From NCBI GenBank assembly GCA_947476045.1, contig CANJNZ010000006.1, positions 36,512-100,511 on the forward strand: 64,000 bases of DNA. The letters are read 5' to 3'. This document shows positions 35,201 through 44,884 of the stretch, piece after piece. Below the pieces are notes generated by a model. That model had not been told where the DNA came from, ran no database searches, and saw only the letters and a program-made list of their open reading frames with translations. Each line of letters starts with the position of its first letter. Positions within the stretch are counted from its first letter, which is position 1. This stretch comes from Chthoniobacteraceae bacterium (lineage in GTDB: Bacteria > Verrucomicrobiota > Verrucomicrobiia > Chthoniobacterales > Chthoniobacteraceae). Position numbers and translations under genes: made by a program.

Positions 35201-38200
35201 CGTCCATTGCTGCCCGCAGCAAGGGTCACTGCACCGGTGATGGTGCTGTTACCGCCGAGGGTGGCGGTGGTGTTGTCCGCACCGCTCGCGACTGAAACCG
35301 GGCTCGTGAGAGCGCTGTTCAGTATCAGTGTGCCGCCTGCGACCGTGGTCGAGGTGAGCGTGCCGTTGGTGCCGCTGAGCGTCAGTTTGGCTGCGCCGCC
35401 CTTCACCAGACTGCCGCCGCCGGTGGCGGTGATGGCACCCGAGAAGGCGGAGTTTGCCGCGCTGTTGATGGTCAGCGTGCCGCCGTTCAGGGCGAGCGTG
35501 CCGCTGCCGCTGAGTCCGCCAATATCCGCCGTGGAGCCATTCACATCCAATGTGCCCGCCCCACCGATGTTGACCGGTGAATTTGGCAGACTGGAGTTGC
35601 CTCCCTGACCGTAGGCTGTGTTGATGTTGTATTTGCCCGAGAGATACTGACCCACTTGAATTTCCTCAGTCGGGGATAAATCATGATCATACGTGATGAC
35701 CTCGGCGAGGTTCATATCGAAGTTGTTCCAGCCTTCCTGCCCGCCCATCTTCCATCCACCCGTCTGGCCCGTGTTGCCATTGCGGTTGTCAATCTTGATC
35801 ACCATGTAGCCATTGTTGTTGCCTACATTGTAGTTGGGCGTCAACGGCGTGCCGTTTTTCGAAACACCACGCGGATAACGACCATCCCAGAAGTAACCCT
35901 CGTGGTTAAATAGGTAGCCTTGGTTGCTGTCATTGGAGCCGATGATCGCGCCCCAGTCACCGCCATTCGGCAGGGTGATGACCGCATACTCCTGTGCGGC
36001 ATACATATTTCCGGCCAGTTCGTTGCGGCCAGCACTGCGGAAGTTCACCGTGGGCAGGCCATTCACCGAGTTCTCAGTGAAAGTCAAATTACCAGCATTA
36101 TGCGTGGCGGTGTGACCATTGCCCGAAAGATCCGTCCATGTTTCCACACTCGCGCCATTGCTCAGACCCAGCGACGAAGCCGAGAACCAGGAGTTCATCC
36201 CGGCCACAGGTGCCGATGTGTTGAAGCGGATAGTGCCCTCGTTGATTAAAGTCTCGCCGCTGAGTGTGCTGGATTTCTTCAGGTCGAGGATTGCAGCGCC
36301 TGTTTTGATGAGGCTGCCGGTGCCGCTGACGTCCTTGCCGTAGTTGCCGTTCACCGTCTGGTTGAACGTCACGCTGGTGCCGCCCGAGAGCGCCACGTTG
36401 CTGCTGATGCTGGCTGCGCTGCCGGCGAGTGCGCCCTGGGTCACGTTGATCGTGCCGCTGAAGGTGCTGCCCGTGCCGCTGAGGGTCAGCGTGCCGCCGC
36501 CCGTCTTGGTGAGCGTGCCGCTGCCAGTGTTCGTGCCGGAGAAGGTCACCGCGTTGCTGCCGATGGCCAGTGTGCCGGTGGTATTCACCGCAAGGCCCGC
36601 AGGCGAGCTGATCGGAGCCGTGACAGCCAGTGAGCCGCCATTGAAGCGCACCGTTGCTCCCGCGCCGCCCAGCGCTGTGCTGGTGGCCACGGAGACCGTG
36701 CCTTCATTGATGCCGACGCCGCCCGTCATGGTGTTGTTACCCGCGAGATACAGCGTGCCGCTGCCGCTCTTGGTGAGCACACCGCCGGTGCCATCGAGGT
36801 TGCCGTTGATGGTCATGTTCTGCGCACCCGTGTTCACCGTGCTCGTGGGAGCGATGGTCATTGGCATGTTGATCGTCTGCGCGTTGGACGAGTTGTTCGT
36901 AATGCCTTCCGTCAGATTGATGCGATTGCCACCCAGCGTGAATGGCGCTGCCGTGTTCGTGAATTCGATGCTGGAGAACGCTGTCCCTGCGGCGAAGTCA
37001 TTGTTCGCCGTCGTGCGGACACTGCCTGCGAAGCGCAGGGCATATCCAGCCTCAGCAGCCAGAGTCCAGTTGTCGGCATCCGTCCAGTTGCTGGTCGTCG
37101 CGCTGCCGCCATTCCATGTGGAAGGCTCGGCTTGCAGACCGTTCAGGACGATCGTGTTGCCCACTTGCGAGAGGCTCAGCGATGCAGTGTTGAAGCTGTT
37201 GCTAATCCAGCCCGCAGCAATCAGGTCCGCGACGTTGAAGTTCGGCGTGAAGTCGAAGGATTCAGGGTTTGCCTGTCCCGAGAACGTGAATAGCGGAATG
37301 CTGCCGTCTTCCACGAGGCGCTGACCACCGGTCTTGAAGTCAAGATACCAGTTGTCATCCACCCGCAGGTTGGTCGTGGTGACGACCATATCGCCGCCAT
37401 CGAAGCTATAGTGACCGCCGCCGTTCAGTTCCAAACGGTTCGTGGTCACAGTGCCCACACCTGCGCCCGTGCCGGTGTCGCCGGGTGCGATCCAGCCATT
37501 GTCACGGATATACAAACGGTCGCCGAGTGTCAGCGTCAGGTTGCCACCGACTGCGGAACCGCCACGGACTTCAATGTTCTGTGTGAAGATATTTCCGTTA
37601 CCGGTGATGATGCCGCCGCCGCCGACTGGGCGCCCAGTGCTCTCTGAAGTCGAGTAAAGGCGATCGTTGAAGCGGGCATTGCCATTGATGGTCAATACGC
37701 CACCACGTTTACCGCCCGTAGGCAGGTTTTCACCGTCATTCATCTCGACGAAGTTGGCGGCGATATCCCCATTCACGGTCAGTTTACCACCGCTGTTCAC
37801 GTTAATGTTGCGATCCGCCACGGCTCCGTGGGAACCGTTGAACGGTTCACCGACGCGCAGATTGCCATCAATGGTAATATTGGACTTGCCATTGGAATAG
37901 AAGGTATCCTCGCCCATCGTGAGGTTGCCCCCGATGTGCGTGGTGCCTGCATCCTGTCCCCAACGATTGCGGAGCGACACGTTGCCGGTGATTTCGTTAT
38001 GCCCGTTCGGGTTGTTGCCGCCATACACGTAGTGGGCCTGCACGTTCCCCTGAACGTAGAGATTACCGGCATTGTTTTCGATGTTGTTGAACGCACCGTT
38101 CGGCACATAGCGCGTAGCATTGGTGTTATCCACATTACCCGAGATCAGATTACCGATCACGCGCAGCGAGGCGGTTTCATTGATGCGGAGCTGGTCGTCC

Positions 38201-41200
38201 TTCGGATTGAATGCAGACGAGATTTCCAGCACGCCGTCGCCACGGAGTTCCATACCGCGGAAGTTCGTGAGCGTGCCAGCCAGAACCGCCTTGTCATTGG
38301 CGGACAACGGATTGCCGATCACGGTGATGCGGCGGTAGCTGTCCTGTGCGTTCAGGTTGTTGGTCAGGGTGACCACGCTGTCCGCAGAGTAGGAACCGAA
38401 CATGAGCTGCCTGCCGTTGAAACCGGCGTTACCGTCGTTCCATGTGAGGTCTGCGCCGCCTTCGAGGGTGACGGAGAGGTTTCCGCCACGGGCGGCGAAA
38501 CCACCGCCCTCTTGATCCCAGAAGATTTCACCAGCACCCGTGCCGATGTTCTTGTTCAACACGCCATTGGCTTGAATGATCGCGGCACCGTAGTTCCATG
38601 GATCTCCAGTATCATGACGGAGATAGACCACATTGGTCCCGCCGAGTCCGACACCATTGGTGCCGACATCCACCGCACCACGGCGGATATGGAGGTTGCC
38701 CGTGAAGCCGCTCATGTCGCCTTGGAAGGCAATCGTGCCTTTGGACTCATTCTTGTTGATGTCCTGATTCCCGGTGATGGCGCCGGCGAAGATACCCATG
38801 TGGCCGTTGCTGTTTCCACGGAAGTCAGCGCCCTGGTTCAATTGGATGGGGTTGGTCAGCGTGACATCATGCGTGTCGTAGGCTGCACCGAGGACGATCG
38901 GCTGGCCGTTGAAGCCTTCAAAGAAGCCGCCAATGGTCAATGTCGGGTTCGGGGTCGCGCCGGTTTCGCGCGTCTTGAGCGAGACCGTGAGAGGACCGCC
39001 GTATGCCGCGAAACCAAAGCCATTCCAGAAGCCCGCTTCTCCGGGGGCGTCGCCGATGGTGCGGTCGAAGGTGCCGTTGCTGCCGAGGACACCGTTGAAG
39101 AAGCGCAGCGAGGAATTGCTTGGCAGGCTCGCACCGGGGGCTACGAGCACCGACCAGTCGTGAATTTGTGTTTCACCCGTGTAGGTATTCGTTCCGGTCA
39201 GATAGCTAACGCGGTTCGGATTGGTGAAGTCTTCGTAACCACCGCCGAGAGCGCGGATGTAGGAACCGCCCTGATTGCCTTCAATGTTGAAGGCGGCGTG
39301 CGTTCCGCGGAAATCAATGCGATCATTGATTCGCACGGCAGGAACGGTCAATTTGCCACCGCCCGACAATTCCATAAAGTTGATGTTCAACGTGCCTGAG
39401 TTCGGAGCATAGATTTCCGAGACGACGCCATTATCACCCGTGCCGTTAATATACATATTCGGGTAATTGGTGATAGTCAGCGCATTGGTGCCTAAGTCCA
39501 ACTTGGATCCGCCGTAGATTTCATTCTGTCCGGTGATGGTCAGCGGGTTGCGGACGGTCAACAGTGCATTGTCATTCATGTAGATGCGGTTGCCAACTTC
39601 CAGCGTGGCACCCGTAAAATCCGCCTGCGACCGGCCATGAACCTGTATCTCACCGTTGAGATGTGTCGTGCCAGAGGTTACATATAGTCGGCTGCGGTCA
39701 TACAAATAGATATTGTTGAGCGTGTCCGAGTTGGCGTAGGTCAGCGAAGTGTTGGCATTATCGAGGCGGATATTATTACCCACGTCCAACGTGCGACCCG
39801 TGAAGTTCAGTTGCGAGCCGGAATAAAGCTCCAAGGTGTCATTGACTCCCACAGTGATGCCAGCGCCCATGTTCCAGCGGCTGTTGTTGACCATCCGCAG
39901 GTTGCCACTCAGCGAGAGGTTATTGCCTGCGTCCGTGGTCAGCGTCGAGTTGTCCAATTCGAGGCGGGTGCCAACACTCAGAGTGCCACCGGCCATGCTG
40001 AAGCTGGGTTTGTTTTGCAGGAAGAACTGGTTGCTCACGGTCACATTGCTGTTCGCGCCAACGCCCTGACGATTGAGCGTGCCGCCTGAATAGACGTTCA
40101 GGTTGCCGACGTTCAGCGCAGAATCGGTCGAGATGGTGCCGTTCTGGATGTTGATCGAGGCGTTCCCGGATGTGATCAATTGCGCACCGCCGGTGAGGTC
40201 GAGGTTGGTCGAGCCGTTGTTCAGCGTCAGTGCGCCGTTCACGGTGATGTTCTTGTCCACTCCCGTGCCTTGCAGCACCAGATTGCCGCCGTTCAGGTTC
40301 AGGTTATAGACGCTGATGGCGTGGTTGGTGTAAATCGTGCCTTGGTTCAGGTTCAACGAGGAGCCGTTCCCCATCGTGATGTCCGTTCCGGTGAGCAGGT
40401 TGAAGTTCACGCCGCTGGTGGTCACGTTCATCACCGCGTTGTCCTCAAACACGAGGTCGTTGTTGACGTTCAGTGTGTAGCCGTTTGCCGTGCTTACATC
40501 CAGCGTCCTGCCATTGCGGATGGTCAGCGCTTTGGACGCGGAGCCGAGGTTGATCGTGCCGTTGTCCACGCCAGCCGCAGCGGTGTATTTGTTCGCCACC
40601 AGCGTGCTGTTTTGCGTGACGTCTGCGGAGACATCGTAGCTCGTCGTGCCGCTGTCGCTGGAAAGCAGCAACTGGCCGCCGGAGAGCTTTGTGGCTCCAG
40701 CGCCGCCGAGCGCCGCAGAATTCATGAGCACGAGTTTGCCCGCGTTCGCTTCAAACGTCGCACTTCCCAAGCCGGTGTTACCGACGTTGTTGAGCACGAA
40801 GTTACCCGCGCCGGACTTGGTAAAGGTCACGCTGGCACCGCTGCCGTTGATCACACCGAGGTTCGGGGTGACGGTCGTGCCGTTGCTGATGCCGACCTGC
40901 GTCGCGCCGGGCGTGATGGTCGTGCCGGTGAACGTCATCGTTGGCGCGCCACTCAGGGTCAGTATGCCGTTGTTCAGCGTCAATGCACCGAAGTTCGCGG
41001 AAGTATCCGACACGGCATTCAGTTCCGAGCTTTGATCCACGCGAACCGTGGTGGTCAGTCGGTTGATGGCTCCGATGACAGTCCCCGGGGTGCCCCACCA
41101 GCCAGCCTGAGCAGGATTGCTGGGGTTGACGTTGCCCCAACCAATTCCGGGAACATTGATTTGGTATCCCACGTTATCGCCACCGCCATCTTCACGGAAG

Positions 41201-44200
41201 CCGAGCGCTACTTTATATTGCTGCCCTTGCGTCAGAGTGAAGCTGCCATTTCCACCGCCGAGACCGCCTTCGTAGCGCATTTCGTTAGAGGTGAAAATAT
41301 TGTCCTGATTGATGTCCACATACACGCTGTAGGCGTCGTCAGACCAATAGGAGTTGAATTCGTAATTGCCGTTAGCCGGAGCTGTGAGCGTGGACGTCCA
41401 CAGCACTTCGAAGTCGTTGGGGTTAGTGAGTGACGGGAATAATGTCTGGAAATTGCCGTTGTAGTTGATGCCGGGGCCGTTGGAGTTTCCAAGACCGGTG
41501 TCAATCCTTGTTGCAGTTGGCGTCAAAGTCAGAAGGCTCGGATCGTTATGGAAACGCAGTTTGTCGCGACCCTGATTATTGAAGAGACTTGCCGCAAAGC
41601 CATTGACCATTCCAGCCGATGCGGTGCCCTGTATCATCAGCTTGCCGCCAGCGAGTTCGAGCGTGGTCGATCCGCCGAGTGGATCATTGGCTCCGGAGTT
41701 CGTGGCGTTCACCGTCGCGCCAGTGAGGCGGAGAGTGGTGCTCCCAGCCACAAAGGTGTTGCCGGTGTTGTTGATCGAGATCGTGCCGGTGCCGCCCAAA
41801 CGGAGCGTCTTGGCCGATGCGCCGTCATTGTAGTTGGCGACGCTGAAGGTGCCGCTGGTGGACAACCCGCCATCCGTGCCCGTGAGCGTGATGCCGGAGG
41901 AAGTGATCGGGCCGCTGCCGACGAAGGTGCCGCCATTGTTGATGGTCAGCGAACCGATGTTGACGGGAACCTGCGCGGTCACGCCGCCGGTCGCCGCTGC
42001 GGCAACTGACGTGTTGCCGGTGAATGTAATCCCGCCGGGCGAACCCTTGACGATGGCCACACCGCCGTTGATCGTGAGCGAGCCAAAGGTGGCCGTGCCA
42101 TCCGTGTTGGCGTTGAGCGTGCTGTCCGCCGTGACCGTCACGGGCGTGGTGGACATATTCAAGTTGCCACTCACATTTGGCCCATAGGCAGCGGTGCCGT
42201 AGGTGCTGGTGATGCCGTATTTGGTGGCAAGGTATGCGCCCAATTCCGTTTCTTCACCGGTGGTCAAATTGCGGTCAAAAGAGACGAGTTCCGCCATGTC
42301 CATGTTCAAGGAACGCCATCCCTCCGTGCGCCCGAGCGAGTATGCTCTCAGGCTCGTGTTATTGTCGTTGCCGTCAATTTTCACGAGCATGAATGGACCA
42401 TCATCACCCAGGGAAAATGGATAGCCCCCGACGTCCGTTCCGTTTTTCTTCACGGCGTTCGGCTGGTTTGCATCCCAGAAATTGCCATTCTGGTTCAGCA
42501 TATAGCCGGAACGCTGATCGCTTCCCATGAAGGCACCCCAGTCGCCGTTCAGGATTTTGACGACTGCATACTGCTCCGCCGAATAGATATTGCCGCCGGT
42601 GATGTTGGCGTAGGCCTCGTTGCGGAATTGAACCACCGAATGGCCATTGATTTGATTGGTCGCCAGATTCATGTCGCGATCCGAACGATTCGCGACAAGA
42701 CCGCCAACCAATGAATTCCATGAATTCACCTGCGCCCCGTTGCTTAAAGCCAATGAATCGGCCTCGAACCGCGCGTTCGCGCTGCTGAGAATCGAGGGAG
42801 TGATGAGTGTATTGCTCTCGCCGCCGAGGCTGAGCTTCATCTCGCCGCCGGAAAGCGTGATGCCGGTGGCTCCGCCGAGCGGGCTGGCGCCCCTCGCGTC
42901 CACTACACCGCCGGTCATAACAACGTTAGTGCTCCCGGCCACAATGCCGCTCGTCATATTGTTGACGAGCTTGGTGCCTGCGCCGCCCAGCGTCAGCGTC
43001 TTGGGGCTGCCGCCGTCGTTGTAGGTTCCAACATCGAATGTCTTGCCACTGGCGACGCTGATCGCGCCGGTGCTGCCCGAGAGCGCGGTGCCGGTCGTGG
43101 TGACGGCCCCGGTGCCTGCGACCGAGAATGTTCCGCCGTTGGCAATCGAAAGACCGCCGAGGGTCACGGCGACCTTGGCATTCACACCGCCGGTCGCACT
43201 GGCGTCCACGGAGGTGGCGGTGAAGCTGATGCCATTGGGAGAACCCTTGGCTTCCACCACGCCGCTGGTGACCACCAGATTGCCAAAAGTAGCGCTGCCA
43301 TCGGTGATCGCATTGAGGACGGTGTTGCCCTGCACGATGATGTTCGAGGTGGGCAGGCTGAGATTGCCGCTAGTGGTGGGGCCGGTTCCGACACCAGTGT
43401 AACCAGTGTAAGTGGAGTAGGTAGAGGCGATGTTGTATTTCGCGGACAAATAACCACCCACCAAATTCGCATCCCCGGCATTCAATACGTGATCGAAGGT
43501 AATGTATTCAGCGAGATCGAAGTTGCCGCGGTAGCCGCCCTGCATATTCAGTCCATATTGATGCGGGTTGGTGTTGTTGTTGTTCACATCCAGCCGCATG
43601 ATCATGTATTGATCAATGTTCGGACCCACGTTGTAATTGTTCTGGGTTCCATTCTTCCAGACATCTTGGGGGTTCTGGTTGCCATGGAAGCCACCCTGAC
43701 TGTTATTTTCAAAGAGATAGCTGGATGAGCGATCATCACCCTGCGCATTGCCATACACGGTGAAATAATTCGACCAGTTGGCCGTCGCGCTACGGAAAAC
43801 CGCCCAGTGCTCCTTCGCGAACAGAGTGTCCGTAGTAGGCATGAAGTCGTCGTTGTTGCGGAATTGCACGACGGGCATACTATTCGGCCCCGTGGCTGCG
43901 CTGTAGGTCGGCTGGTTGCCGCCACTGGCCTGCGTGGCATTATGTCCCGCGCCGGAAAGATCATCCCAAGCCGAAACCGGGGTGTTATTGCCCAAGCTCA
44001 AAGCTTGAGCTGAGAAGAAAGAATTCACGCCGGAAATGGTTGGGATTAATGCGTTGTTACCCCCGCCGATGCTGATGTTCAACTGGCCACTTACGAGGGT
44101 GGCGTTCCCGGCACCGAGGCCGTCCAAGTAGCCGGGACCTTGGATGTCCACATTGCCATTGACGGTCGTATCCGCATAGCCCGCGAAAGGCGCGAGCAGC

Positions 44201-44280
44201 ATGGCGATGGAGCCCATGAGGATTCCGGCTTTTTTGGGTGAACGGACTACGGTGTATTTTGTTTTGGGTGTGTTTTTCAT
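32239..44280 (-). CDS. Giant autotransporter-repeat surface protein with PEP-CTERM anchor
   Basis: 4013 residues in one unbroken frame. The N-terminus is a long signal peptide (KKAGILMGSIAMLLAPFAGYA). LamG-like segments occur at about 85-295, 507-690 and 2690-2895, each with a LSGxGHxAT / VxFR / YxxAEY layout. PA14-like segments with a Ca-loop-like DINQDNIFTSNE or DKNQNGTFDNDE lie at about 893-1050 and 3460-3630. Much of the centre (about 1150-2400) is Asn/Gly-rich beta-helix sequence. At least nine autotransporter-associated beta-strand repeats of the G-x-LTKxGxGTLxLxGxNTFTG type lie mainly after residue 2450. The C-terminus VVPEPGAAVSLLGGLGLLLG plus RRRRK is a PEP-CTERM signal, normally cleaved by exosortase. 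No autotransporter barrel is present. A surface adhesin, sheath or matrix protein is likely. Codon use matches its neighbours. Confidence 0.92.
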   Translation of the reverse strand: MKNTPKTKYTVVRSPKKAGILMGSIAMLLAPFAGYADTTVNGNVDIQGPGYLDGLGAGNATLVSGQLNISIGGGNNALIPTISGVNSFFSAQALSLGNNTPVSAWDDLSGAGHNATQASGGNQPTYSAATGPNSMPVVQFRNNDDFMPTTDTLFAKEHWAVFRSATANWSNYFTVYGNAQGDDRSSSYLFENNSQGGFHGNQNPQDVWKNGTQNNYNVGPNIDQYMIMRLDVNNNNTNPHQYGLNMQGGYRGNFDLAEYITFDHVLNAGDANLVGGYLSAKYNIASTYSTYTGYTGVGTGPTTSGNLSLPTSNIIVQGNTVLNAITDGSATFGNLVVTSGVVEAKGSPNGISFTATSVDASATGGVNAKVAVTLGGLSIANGGTFSVAGTGAVTTTGTALSGSTGAISVASGKTFDVGTYNDGGSPKTLTLGGAGTKLVNNMTSGIVAGSTNVVMTGGVVDARGASPLGGATGITLSGGEMKLSLGGESNTLITPSILSSANARFEADSLALSNGAQVNSWNSLVGGLVANRSDRDMNLATNQINGHSVVQFRNEAYANITGGNIYSAEQYAVVKILNGDWGAFMGSDQRSGYMLNQNGNFWDANQPNAVKKNGTDVGGYPFSLGDDGPFMLVKIDGNDNNTSLRAYSLGRTEGWRSLNMDMAELVSFDRNLTTGEETELGAYLATKYGITSTYGTAAYGPNVSGNLNMSTTPVTVTADSTLNANTDGTATFGSLTINGGVAIVKGSPGGITFTGNTSVAAAATGGVTAQVPVNIGSLTINNGGTFVGSGPITSSGITLTGTDGGLSTSGTFSVANYNDGASAKTLRLGGTGTISINNTGNTFVAGSTTLRLTGATVNATNSGANDPLGGSTTLELAGGKLMIQGTASAGMVNGFAASLFNNQGRDKLRFHNDPSLLTLTPTATRIDTGLGNSNGPGINYNGNFQTLFPSLTNPNDFEVLWTSTLTAPANGNYEFNSYWSDDAYSVYVDINQDNIFTSNEMRYEGGLGGGNGSFTLTQGQQYKVALGFREDGGGDNVGYQINVPGIGWGNVNPSNPAQAGWWGTPGTVIGAINRLTTTVRVDQSSELNAVSDTSANFGALTLNNGILTLSGAPTMTFTGTTITPGATQVGISNGTTVTPNLGVINGSGASVTFTKSGAGNFVLNNVGNTGLGSATFEANAGKLVLMNSAALGGAGATKLSGGQLLLSSDSGTTSYDVSADVTQNSTLVANKYTAAAGVDNGTINLGSASKALTIRNGRTLDVSTANGYTLNVNNDLVFEDNAVMNVTTSGVNFNLLTGTDITMGNGSSLNLNQGTIYTNHAISVYNLNLNGGNLVLQGTGVDKNITVNGALTLNNGSTNLDLTGGAQLITSGNASINIQNGTISTDSALNVGNLNVYSGGTLNRQGVGANSNVTVSNQFFLQNKPSFSMAGGTLSVGTRLELDNSTLTTDAGNNLSLSGNLRMVNNSRWNMGAGITVGVNDTLELYSGSQLNFTGRTLDVGNNIRLDNANTSLTYANSDTLNNIYLYDRSRLYVTSGTTHLNGEIQVHGRSQADFTGATLEVGNRIYMNDNALLTVRNPLTITGQNEIYGGSKLDLGTNALTITNYPNMYINGTGDNGVVSEIYAPNSGTLNINFMELSGGGKLTVPAVRINDRIDFRGTHAAFNIEGNQGGSYIRALGGGYEDFTNPNRVSYLTGTNTYTGETQIHDWSVLVAPGASLPSNSSLRFFNGVLGSNGTFDRTIGDAPGEAGFWNGFGFAAYGGPLTVSLKTRETGATPNPTLTIGGFFEGFNGQPIVLGAAYDTHDVTLTNPIQLNQGADFRGNSNGHMGIFAGAITGNQDINKNESKGTIAFQGDMSGFTGNLHIRRGAVDVGTNGVGLGGTNVVYLRHDTGDPWNYGAAIIQANGVLNKNIGTGAGEIFWDQEGGGFAARGGNLSVTLEGGADLTWNDGNAGFNGRQLMFGSYSADSVVTLTNNLNAQDSYRRITVIGNPLSANDKAVLAGTLTNFRGMELRGDGVLEISSAFNPKDDQLRINETASLRVIGNLISGNVDNTNATRYVPNGAFNNIENNAGNLYVQGNVQAHYVYGGNNPNGHNEITGNVSLRNRWGQDAGTTHIGGNLTMGEDTFYSNGKSNITIDGNLRVGEPFNGSHGAVADRNINVNSGGKLTVNGDIAANFVEMNDGENLPTGGKRGGVLTINGNARFNDRLYSTSESTGRPVGGGGIITGNGNIFTQNIEVRGGSAVGGNLTLTLGDRLYIRDNGWIAPGDTGTGAGVGTVTTNRLELNGGGHYSFDGGDMVVTTTNLRVDDNWYLDFKTGGQRLVEDGSIPLFTFSGQANPESFDFTPNFNVADLIAAGWISNSFNTASLSLSQVGNTIVLNGLQAEPSTWNGGSATTSNWTDADNWTLAAEAGYALRFAGSVRTTANNDFAAGTAFSSIEFTNTAAPFTLGGNRINLTEGITNNSSNAQTINMPMTIAPTSTVNTGAQNMTINGNLDGTGGVLTKSGSGTLYLAGNNTMTGGVGINEGTVSVATSTALGGAGATVRFNGGSLAVTAPISSPAGLAVNTTGTLAIGSNAVTFSGTNTGSGTLTKTGGGTLTLSGTGSTFSGTINVTQGALAGSAASISSNVALSGGTSVTFNQTVNGNYGKDVSGTGSLIKTGAAILDLKKSSTLSGETLINEGTIRFNTSAPVAGMNSWFSASSLGLSNGASVETWTDLSGNGHTATHNAGNLTFTENSVNGLPTVNFRSAGRNELAGNMYAAQEYAVITLPNGGDWGAIIGSNDSNQGYLFNHEGYFWDGRYPRGVSKNGTPLTPNYNVGNNNGYMVIKIDNRNGNTGQTGGWKMGGQEGWNNFDMNLAEVITYDHDLSPTEEIQVGQYLSGKYNINTAYGQGGNSSLPNSPVNIGGAGTLDVNGSTADIGGLSGSGTLALNGGTLTINSAANSAFSGAITATGGGSLVKGGAAKLTLSGTNGTLTSTTVAGGTLILNSALTSPVSVASGADNTTATLGGNSTITGAVTLAAGSNGRVNRITGADIGTVGTLTISGGLSFGAGAVGYFDYVGNAIDYFNVTGALTAANGTIIQVPVDSLGFGTYSLIGFGSTSSSIGNFLLQDTLGSSAPGTYVLAYVGNVLKLNITSNNRRWDGAAGDNNWSSGNWTGAASPVNGDVVTFAGTTRTSPNNDATGRSLSAITFDTNAGAFTLGGNDITLNGNIRNKSTNNQTVAMNVDLPGASAMNAESGDITVSGILSGAGAMTKIGDSALILTGNNTRTGVTTLTAGTLSVGTIGNGGSSTNLGAATSDAANLVFNGGTLRYTGTTASTDRNFTINAGKVAFFDIFHDTTNLTVTGAAAATNGGLTKSGAGTMTITNNQVYTGVTTVSGGTLSVGNGGTLPTLATSGITLANSANVTLNHSDAVTYDKVVTGTGSLTKSGSGVLTLKEVQTYNGATVISNGTIRLKVGASINGIDETFLDAQHNNATLEQMRTFAASLGANDAHGILTTHLNYPDDGSANARSIALGASPGIDPDGNGDWSALWITTFKPNTSGHWDFSFDNNDDTASVWLDKNQNGTFDNDEKLFERTGCCGGASGGVDNLISSQEYKLGITMSDSGGGGYLSNFRYQSPISGGFQPLNPSAVGQGGLWNIGSSVGGNNRIPTTSPVSIASAGTLDMGGANQQVASLANSNGGGGSITNSAGADSALTISAASGSTDFGGVISDGTTNKISLTKSGASTQILSGANTFTGSTTVSGGTLQIGNGGNTGSISVNSAVSVTGTGSLAFNRSDVVSFSNVITGDGNLTQAGSGTLKVVGASNAFTGTVTVSSGKLVVNGSLSGSTTTVNGGELGGLAGQIGSVTVNSGGAINAGDPDSNSGIGDFTVNGNLVFTGTSQLKAQYNSSNLGLGFDQINVTANLNIANGSVLNVTDLGSTALFNTETMSGPSITLIDYATITPGSMFAGLADDSEFTVGLNLWRISYDGVNNDDTVVSLTVVPEPGAAVSLLGGLGLLLGVRRRRK

Positions 44281-44447
44281 GGCAGGTGAGAGTTGTGGTG
44301 AGTGGAGAGTGTTGTTTGGAGTAGTTGTGTTTCTGAGGTTATGAGTTGGCTGAAAGCTTAGGATTCATGAGGGTTCGAGGGCGATTCGAGGTGGAGTTCA
44401 TGCGTTCTTTTTCGGGTAAGGGTTTTCTTTATCTAAAAGATTGTGAT

Positions 44448-44484
44448 ATTATGGCAACTTTTTTTTGGTTTTTTTTTGGGGGGG
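44448..44484 (-). promoter_or_regulatory. Candidate promoter with homopolymer tracts upstream of the giant gene
   Basis: Read on the minus strand, a run of seven C, nine A, CC and eight A is followed by GTTGC and then CATAAT (44448-44453), which matches five of six positions of a -10 box. The homopolymers would fall in the spacer and -35/UP region. No -35 consensus is present. Slippage in these runs could change expression; this is inference. Confidence 0.3.
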
Positions 44485-44644
44485 CGGATTGCGGATTGCG
44501 GAGGGCGGATTGCGGAGGGCGGATTGCGGATTGCGGATTGCGGAGGGCGGATTGCGGATTGCGGATTGCGGATTGCGGATTGCGGATTGCGGATTGCGGA
44601 TTGCGGAGGGCGGAGGGCGGAGGGCGGAAAGCGGAAAGCGGAGA
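44484..44644. repeat. Tandem array of 23 seven-bp units (GCGGATT/GCGGAGG)
   Basis: Twenty-three adjacent heptamers, all starting GCGGA: mostly GCGGATT, six GCGGAGG or so in groups, and GCGGAAA/GCGGAGA at the right end. Variants are clustered, as expected from slippage and unequal exchange. It is too short in unit and lacks spacers, so it is not a CRISPR array. Confidence 0.9.
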
Positions 44645-44847
44645 TAATTCTTACTACTGAGGACACTGAGAACACGTTGGGATGCGCGGCTGGCAGGCTT
44701 TTTTGAATTAGGAAGCCAGGAAGCCAGGAAAAACACTTCCTGAATTCATGGTTTCCTGCTTGGTTTCAGTGGGCACGGAGGGCAGGGTGGTAAACGGTGA
44801 TAGGTGGTGTGTCGTGCAGAAGAACGCCACTTTGGGTAAATACAGGC

Positions 44848-44869
44848 CGTGTTTCTGATCACAGATCAC
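44848..44869. repeat. Left copy of direct repeat bracketing the halogenase operon
   Basis: CGTGTTT followed by CTGATCACAGATCAC. The same word with two extra T stands at 49576-49599, in the same orientation. The three halogenase genes lie exactly between the two copies. Confidence 0.7.
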
Positions 44870-44884
44870 GGATCACCTCAACAG

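Larger units (their letters stand above)
44281..44884. other. Long repeat-rich leader region upstream of the giant gene
   Basis: 604 bp with no real gene. From the giant start outward it holds a plausible leader of about 165 nt, homopolymer tracts, the 7-bp tandem array (44484-44644), an AAGCCAGG-type short repeat, and the left copy of the direct repeat that brackets the halogenase operon. Reading frames over the array encode only RIADCGL-type repeats and are not genes. Confidence 0.6.

Noticed and set aside
32612..43402. Many plus-strand frames of 60-523 codons opposite the giant gene
   Set aside because: They are antisense shadows of a GC-rich repetitive gene; their peptides are Val/Pro- or Arg-rich with no signal peptide or family motif, while the minus-strand frame has clear domains.
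44484..44644. CRISPR-like array
   Set aside because: The unit is 7 bp, there are no spacers and no cas genes; it is a microsatellite.
44346..44736. Reading frames of 60-104 codons in several frames on both strands
   Set aside because: They are produced by the 7-bp tandem array, encode only cyclic ADCGLRI-type peptides and occur in all frames; none has a start context or homology.
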